Of a stretch of 8,449 bases of DNA, positions 5,541-8,449 are shown one piece after another. Both the position numbers and the translations under genes were made by a program. Position 1 is the first letter of the stretch. Every line of letters begins with the position of its first letter. Source of the stretch: UBA3210 sp963653535 (GTDB lineage Bacteria > Bacillota_I > Bacilli_A > RFN20 > CAG-449); contig CAVJWU010000045.1 of assembly GCA_963653535.1 (NCBI GenBank), forward strand, positions 1 to 8,449, read 5' to 3'. The notes under the pieces were generated by a model. The model worked only from the letters and a program-made list of their open reading frames with translations. It did no database searches and was not told the DNA's origin.

Positions 5541-6360
5541 AGAATATGTAGTAACGAAGATGACTGAATTAATGCTTACTCCAAAGAAACATTTCTCACA
5601 AAATTTCTTAACTGATTATGACGTGGTTACTTCTTCAGTTAACGCTTTAAATGTCACCGATGAGAAAGTGATTGAAATAGGACCTGGACTAGGTGCATTA
5701 ACACAAGAATTATTAAATCGAAATTATGATGTTGATGCTTATGAAATCGATATTGATATGGTTAATCATTTAAGAGAAGAATTTAAATCTTATAATAATT
5801 TTAATTTATATAATGAAGATTTTTTAAAAGTTGATTTAAGTAAATATGAAGATAAAAAATTAAAGTTTATCTCTAATGTTCCATATAATGTAACAACTCC
5901 AATAATTGAAAAAATTATCACTTCTTCATTAGATATAAAAACATTTGAATTCATGGTTCAAAAAGAAGTATATGAAAGATTGAATGTAAAAGAAAAATCT
6001 AAAGATTATTCTCCTATTAATATCTTTATTGATTATGTAGGTAAATTAAGTGTAGTAAGAAAAGTATCTTATAAATGTTATATTCCTATGCCAAATGTCG
6101 ATTCGATTATTTTAAAGATTGAATTCACTAATAAAATAAATGTCGATCCATTATTTAATAAGGAATTTGTTAAATTAGTTAAAGGTAGCTTTGTTTCTAG
6201 AAGAAAGACTATTTTAAATAATTTAACTAACTATTTTAAATCAAAAGATAAAGCGTCAGATGTTTTATCTAAGGCTCAAATTGAGCCTTCTAGAAGACCA
6301 GAAAGTCTTACCTTAAACGATTATTTAGAATTAACTAAAGCTTGTTATTATGAGAAATAA
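5524..6360 (+). CDS. rsmA: 16S rRNA dimethyladenosine transferase RsmA (KsgA)
   Basis: RsmA dimethylates two adjacent adenosines near the 3' end of 16S rRNA (A1518 and A1519 in E. coli numbering) late in small-subunit assembly, using S-adenosylmethionine. The Rossmann-fold methyltransferase domain has the N-terminal KHFSQNFL block, the SAM loop EIGPGLG (E51-G57) and the catalytic motif NVPY (N118-Y121; NLPY in most relatives). Family features further on are PMPNVDSIILKI, the RRKTILNNL helix and the C-terminal PSRRPESL. The protein has 278 residues, in the normal range. ATG 5524 is chosen for the GGAGG at 5511-5515. It is coupled to rnmV by a 17-nt overlap, linking 5S and 16S rRNA maturation in one operon. 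Loss of this enzyme gives kasugamycin resistance in other bacteria. Confidence 0.96.
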   Translation: MIIASKEYVVTKMTELMLTPKKHFSQNFLTDYDVVTSSVNALNVTDEKVIEIGPGLGALTQELLNRNYDVDAYEIDIDMVNHLREEFKSYNNFNLYNEDFLKVDLSKYEDKKLKFISNVPYNVTTPIIEKIITSSLDIKTFEFMVQKEVYERLNVKEKSKDYSPINIFIDYVGKLSVVRKVSYKCYIPMPNVDSIILKIEFTNKINVDPLFNKEFVKLVKGSFVSRRKTILNNLTNYFKSKDKASDVLSKAQIEPSRRPESLTLNDYLELTKACYYEK

Positions 6361-6379
6361 TAATTTATAGTATATTAGG

Positions 6380-6394
6380 TATAAATAGTATAAA
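6380..6394 (+). promoter_or_regulatory. Possible -10 elements upstream of ispE (weak)
   Basis: The 68-nt gap between rsmA and ispE contains TATAAA twice, at 6380-6385 and 6389-6394, but no recognisable -35 box. A 7-bp A+T stem (6391-6397 with 6407-6413) precedes the GGAGG at 6416-6420. No terminator is seen after rsmA, so ispE may simply be the last gene of the mnmE operon. Confidence 0.25.
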
Positions 6395-6428
6395 ATAAGA
6401 ATGTTGTATTTTAACGGAGGAAACAACA

Positions 6429-7283
6429 ATGTTAATGTTAAAAGCATATGCTAAGATAAATCTAGCATTAAAAATATTAGGTAAAGATGAGATAGATGGT
6501 TACCATTATGTTGATATGGTAACTTTACCAATTGAATTACATGATCGCATTGAAATGGAACTCTTACCTGATAATTATGATTCAATCATTACTTGTGATG
6601 ATAAATCATTACCAACTGATGAATCTAATATTGTTTATAAGACTTTAAAACTTATTAGAGATACTTATAATGTTAATAAAAAAGTTAGAATTCATATTCA
6701 TAAAGAAATTCCAATGTGTGCAGGTCTCGGCGGTGGTTCTTCTGATGGAGCTGTTGTTTTAATTGGTTTAAATAAATTATTCAAATTACATTTATCAATG
6801 GATGAATTATGTGAGTTAGGTGCGAAAATTGGTTCTGATGTCCCTCTATGTTTAAAATGTATGCCAGCAAGAGTTTCTTCTAAAGGAGAAAAGATTGAAA
6901 AAATTAAAGTTAAAAAATCATTCTTCTGTTTATTAGTTAAACCAGATGTAGGTTTATCAACTAAAGATGTCTATAAAAAATATGATGAAACTAATTTTAA
7001 TAAAGATTTTGATGTTGATGAATTAATCGAAGGTTTAGCTCATGATGATATTGAAAAGATAGAATGCAATATGGGTAATGATTTAGAAGATCCTGCTTTT
7101 GAATTATCAAAAGAAGTTGAAAAATTAAAAAATCTCTTAGTTGCTTCTAAATTACCTCTTTCCATGATGACTGGATCTGGTTCTTGTGTGTATGCATTAA
7201 GCCATGATTATAAGAAATTAGAAAAGATCAATGAAGAACTAAAATCATTTGGTTATAAGACTTACTTAACTAAGACTCTATAA
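6429..7283 (+). CDS. ispE: 4-diphosphocytidyl-2-C-methyl-D-erythritol kinase
   Basis: IspE phosphorylates the 2-hydroxyl of CDP-methylerythritol with ATP, the fourth step of the MEP pathway to isoprenoid precursors. GHMP-kinase motifs are in order: AYAKINLALKIL with catalytic K9, the ATP-binding AGLGGGSSDGA (A98 onward), GSDVPLCL with catalytic D137, and the C-terminal MTGSGSCVYAL glycine loop. At 284 residues it matches the family. ATG 6429 is preferred over the in-frame ATG at 6435 because GGAGG (6416-6420) is 8 nt away. The gene indicates MEP rather than mevalonate synthesis. ispE also lies near rsmA in B. subtilis, and the intervening yabG/veg/ssp genes are missing here. Its stop codon is part of a terminator stem. 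Confidence 0.96.
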   Translation: MLMLKAYAKINLALKILGKDEIDGYHYVDMVTLPIELHDRIEMELLPDNYDSIITCDDKSLPTDESNIVYKTLKLIRDTYNVNKKVRIHIHKEIPMCAGLGGGSSDGAVVLIGLNKLFKLHLSMDELCELGAKIGSDVPLCLKCMPARVSSKGEKIEKIKVKKSFFCLLVKPDVGLSTKDVYKKYDETNFNKDFDVDELIEGLAHDDIEKIECNMGNDLEDPAFELSKEVEKLKNLLVASKLPLSMMTGSGSCVYALSHDYKKLEKINEELKSFGYKTYLTKTL

Positions 7284-7305
7284 GACTTCGTGAAGAAGTC
7301 TTTTT
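7282..7305 (+). terminator. ispE terminator, first of two
   Basis: AAGACTTC (7282-7289) pairs perfectly with GAAGTCTT (7295-7302) around the loop GTGAA, followed by a T-run to 7305 and more T-rich sequence. The stem begins in the ispE stop codon (7281-7283). Confidence 0.85.
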
Positions 7306-7310
7306 ATTTT

Positions 7311-7340
7311 CTAAAAAAGAATGCGCTTTTTTAGTTTTTT
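7311..7340 (+). terminator. Second tandem terminator before prs
   Basis: CTAAAAAAG (7311-7319) pairs perfectly with CTTTTTTAG (7326-7334) around the loop AATGCG, followed by six T residues (7335-7340). The stem is mostly A-T and so weaker than the preceding hairpin. It could act as a back-up terminator and could also work on the opposite strand. Confidence 0.55.
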
Positions 7341-7359
7341 ATAATGAATTCAAAAAAAT

Positions 7360-7386
7360 TTGACATTATAATATTAGTGATATTAA
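7360..7386 (+). promoter_or_regulatory. prs promoter
   Basis: TTGACA at 7360-7365 is a perfect -35 box. The best -10 is TATTAA at 7381-7386, after a short 15-bp spacer, but it carries an extended TG motif at 7378-7379 that can compensate. It lies after two terminators and 21 nt before the prs start codon, so prs is probably an independent transcription unit. Confidence 0.55.
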
Positions 7387-7407
7387 TTTATCGTTTAAGG
7401 AGAGACT

Positions 7408-8364
7408 ATGTTAAATAAAAGCAAAACTGTACTATTCTCATTAACTGCGAACAAGGAATTAACTGATGAAATCGCGAAGTTATTGAATATGAAAGTATCA
7501 GAAGTAATGGTTAATCACTTTGCAGACGGTGAAATCATTTGTGAACCTAAAGATTCTGTAAGAGAAAAGGATGTATATATTGTTCAATCTACTTGTACAC
7601 CTGTTACAGAACATTTATTCGAAATCTTAATTTTTGTCGATGCACTTAAAAGAGCTTCTGCACATAAGATCAATGTTGTAATCCCTTATTTTGGTTACGC
7701 AAGACAAGATAGAAAATCTAAACCAAGACAACCAATCACTTCTAGACTCGTCGCAGACTTATTAAAAACTGCTGGGGTAGATCGAGTTATTACTGTTGAA
7801 TTACATGCTGCACAAATCCAAGGATTCTTCTCATGCTTAGTAGATGAATTATCAGCAGCACCATTAATTTCTAACTATTTTAAAGATAAAGTAAATGAAA
7901 ATACTGTTATCGTATCACCAGATCACGGCGGAGTTAATAGAGCTAGAAAAGTCGCGGAAAAATTAAATCTTCCTTTAGCGATTATTGATAAACGTAGAAC
8001 TAAACCTAATGTCGCAGAAGTAATGAATATTATCGGTGATGTTGAAGGCAAAGATTGCTTAATGATCGATGATATGATTGATACAGCTGGAAGCGCACAT
8101 GCTGGCGCAACTCAATTAAAAGCTAAGGGAGCTAAATCTGTTAGAATTGTTTGCTCTCATGGCGTTTTCTCAGGCCCAGCCGCGGATAGATTATTAGATG
8201 GAACATTTGATGAAATTGTTACAACTAACTCAATTCCTCTTCCAGAAAGAATGAAAGATCCTCGTGTTCATGTTCTTTCTTTAGCCCCAATGATTGCACG
8301 CGTTATTGAAAATATTGAAGATGGTGAACCTGTTTCATTAATCTACGATTTATATAGAGATTAA
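7408..8364 (+). CDS. prs: Ribose-phosphate pyrophosphokinase (PRPP synthetase, class I)
   Basis: Prs makes 5-phosphoribosyl-1-diphosphate from ribose 5-phosphate and ATP, feeding purine, pyrimidine, NAD, histidine and tryptophan synthesis. At 318 residues it aligns over the full length with class I enzymes (317 in B. subtilis). Visible motifs are FADGEI near residue 40, YARQDRKSKPRQPITSR with the ATP-binding R99 and D101, ELHAAQIQGFF with H133, the KRRTKPNVAEV block of the catalytic flexible loop, and the PRPP/ribose-phosphate loop DDMIDTAG (D221-G228). The start ATG 7408 has AAGGAG at 7397-7402. It sits behind tandem terminators and its own promoter. An IS end follows about 30 bp after its stop. 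Confidence 0.97.
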   Translation: MLNKSKTVLFSLTANKELTDEIAKLLNMKVSEVMVNHFADGEIICEPKDSVREKDVYIVQSTCTPVTEHLFEILIFVDALKRASAHKINVVIPYFGYARQDRKSKPRQPITSRLVADLLKTAGVDRVITVELHAAQIQGFFSCLVDELSAAPLISNYFKDKVNENTVIVSPDHGGVNRARKVAEKLNLPLAIIDKRRTKPNVAEVMNIIGDVEGKDCLMIDDMIDTAGSAHAGATQLKAKGAKSVRIVCSHGVFSGPAADRLLDGTFDEIVTTNSIPLPERMKDPRVHVLSLAPMIARVIENIEDGEPVSLIYDLYRD

Positions 8365-8378
8365 TTAATTTAAAAAAT

Positions 8379-8396
8379 AAAAAAAAGCCTAGTTTT
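8379..8396 (+). other. Apparent left arm of the prs terminator, right arm not in window
   Basis: An eight-A run, then GCCTAG, then TTTT, is the usual left half and loop entry of an intrinsic terminator. The complementary CTAGGC plus T-run is absent from the remaining 53 bases, where an IS-like terminus begins at about 8396. The simplest reading is that an insertion split the prs terminator. Confidence 0.4.
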
Positions 8397-8449
8397 GAAG
8401 TGAACCCCAAAAGTTGGACCGAGGTTCTAAAATTTATTAAATCATAAAC
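8396..8449. mobile_element. Terminus of an IS3-family (IS150-like) insertion sequence, partial
   Basis: The sequence TGAAGTGAACCCCAAAAGTT followed by GGACC (8396-8420) resembles the terminal inverted repeats of IS3-family, IS150-group elements of Firmicutes, which begin with TG and contain the block CCCCAAAAGTTGGAC. Only this end and about 30 further bases are inside the window. No transposase reading frame is visible, so orientation and integrity are unknown. The exact left boundary (8396) is uncertain by a few bases. Confidence 0.65.

Noticed and set aside
6391..6413. Inverted repeat TAAAATA / TATTTTA as a terminator after rsmA
   Set aside because: The stem is 7 bp of A-T pairs only, has a 9-nt loop and no T-run after it, and runs straight into the ispE ribosome binding site.

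Overview
The window is a very A+T-rich stretch of a bacterial chromosome that begins in a replication-origin region and runs away from it. All ten genes lie on the + strand and have close matches among low-GC Gram-positive bacteria (Bacilli, Erysipelotrichia and their uncultured Mollicutes-like relatives). Arg is mostly AGA and stops are TAA (nine) or TAG (one). Tryptophan is always TGG and no gene has an in-frame TGA, so the standard bacterial code fits and a Mycoplasma-type code does not. RNase M5 and a SpoIIIJ-type YidC lipoprotein support the Firmicutes placement. IspE implies the MEP isoprenoid route. The exact taxon cannot be fixed from the sequence alone.

Layout: 22-147 holds a dense DnaA-box cluster, followed by an extremely A+T-rich stretch and the rpmH promoter. 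Then come rpmH (277-411), a strong hairpin terminator, rnpA (475-819) overlapping yidC (809-2197), and jag/khpB (2209-2820), whose terminator overlaps its own stop codon. A new promoter precedes mnmE (2884-4206), tatD (4208-4981), rnmV (4983-5540) and rsmA (5524-6360), which are packed with 1-nt gaps or overlaps. ispE (6429-7283) follows, then two tandem hairpin terminators, a promoter and prs (7408-8364). The last ~55 bases look like the terminus of an IS3-family (IS150-like) insertion sequence, inserted in or next to what appears to be the first arm of the prs terminator.

Functionally this is a housekeeping set: ribosomal protein L34, RNase P protein, membrane-protein insertion (YidC), RNA binding (KhpB), tRNA wobble modification (MnmE), a TatD nuclease, 5S rRNA maturation (RNase M5), 16S rRNA dimethylation (RsmA), isoprenoid precursor synthesis (IspE) and PRPP synthesis (Prs). 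Two blocks that are separate in Bacillus subtilis, on opposite sides of oriC, are joined directly here: rpmH-rnpA-yidC-jag-mnmE and tatD-rnmV-rsmA-ispE-prs.

The most notable non-coding signals are two near-perfect ParB-binding parS sites hidden in the coding sequences of tatD (4918-4933) and rnmV (5081-5096), about 4.8-5 kb from the DnaA boxes. The most unusual protein is YidC, which carries an extra segment of roughly 150 residues, rich in aromatic residues, between its lipobox cysteine and its insertase core. I found no CRISPR array, tRNA, rRNA, phage module or evident new defence system.
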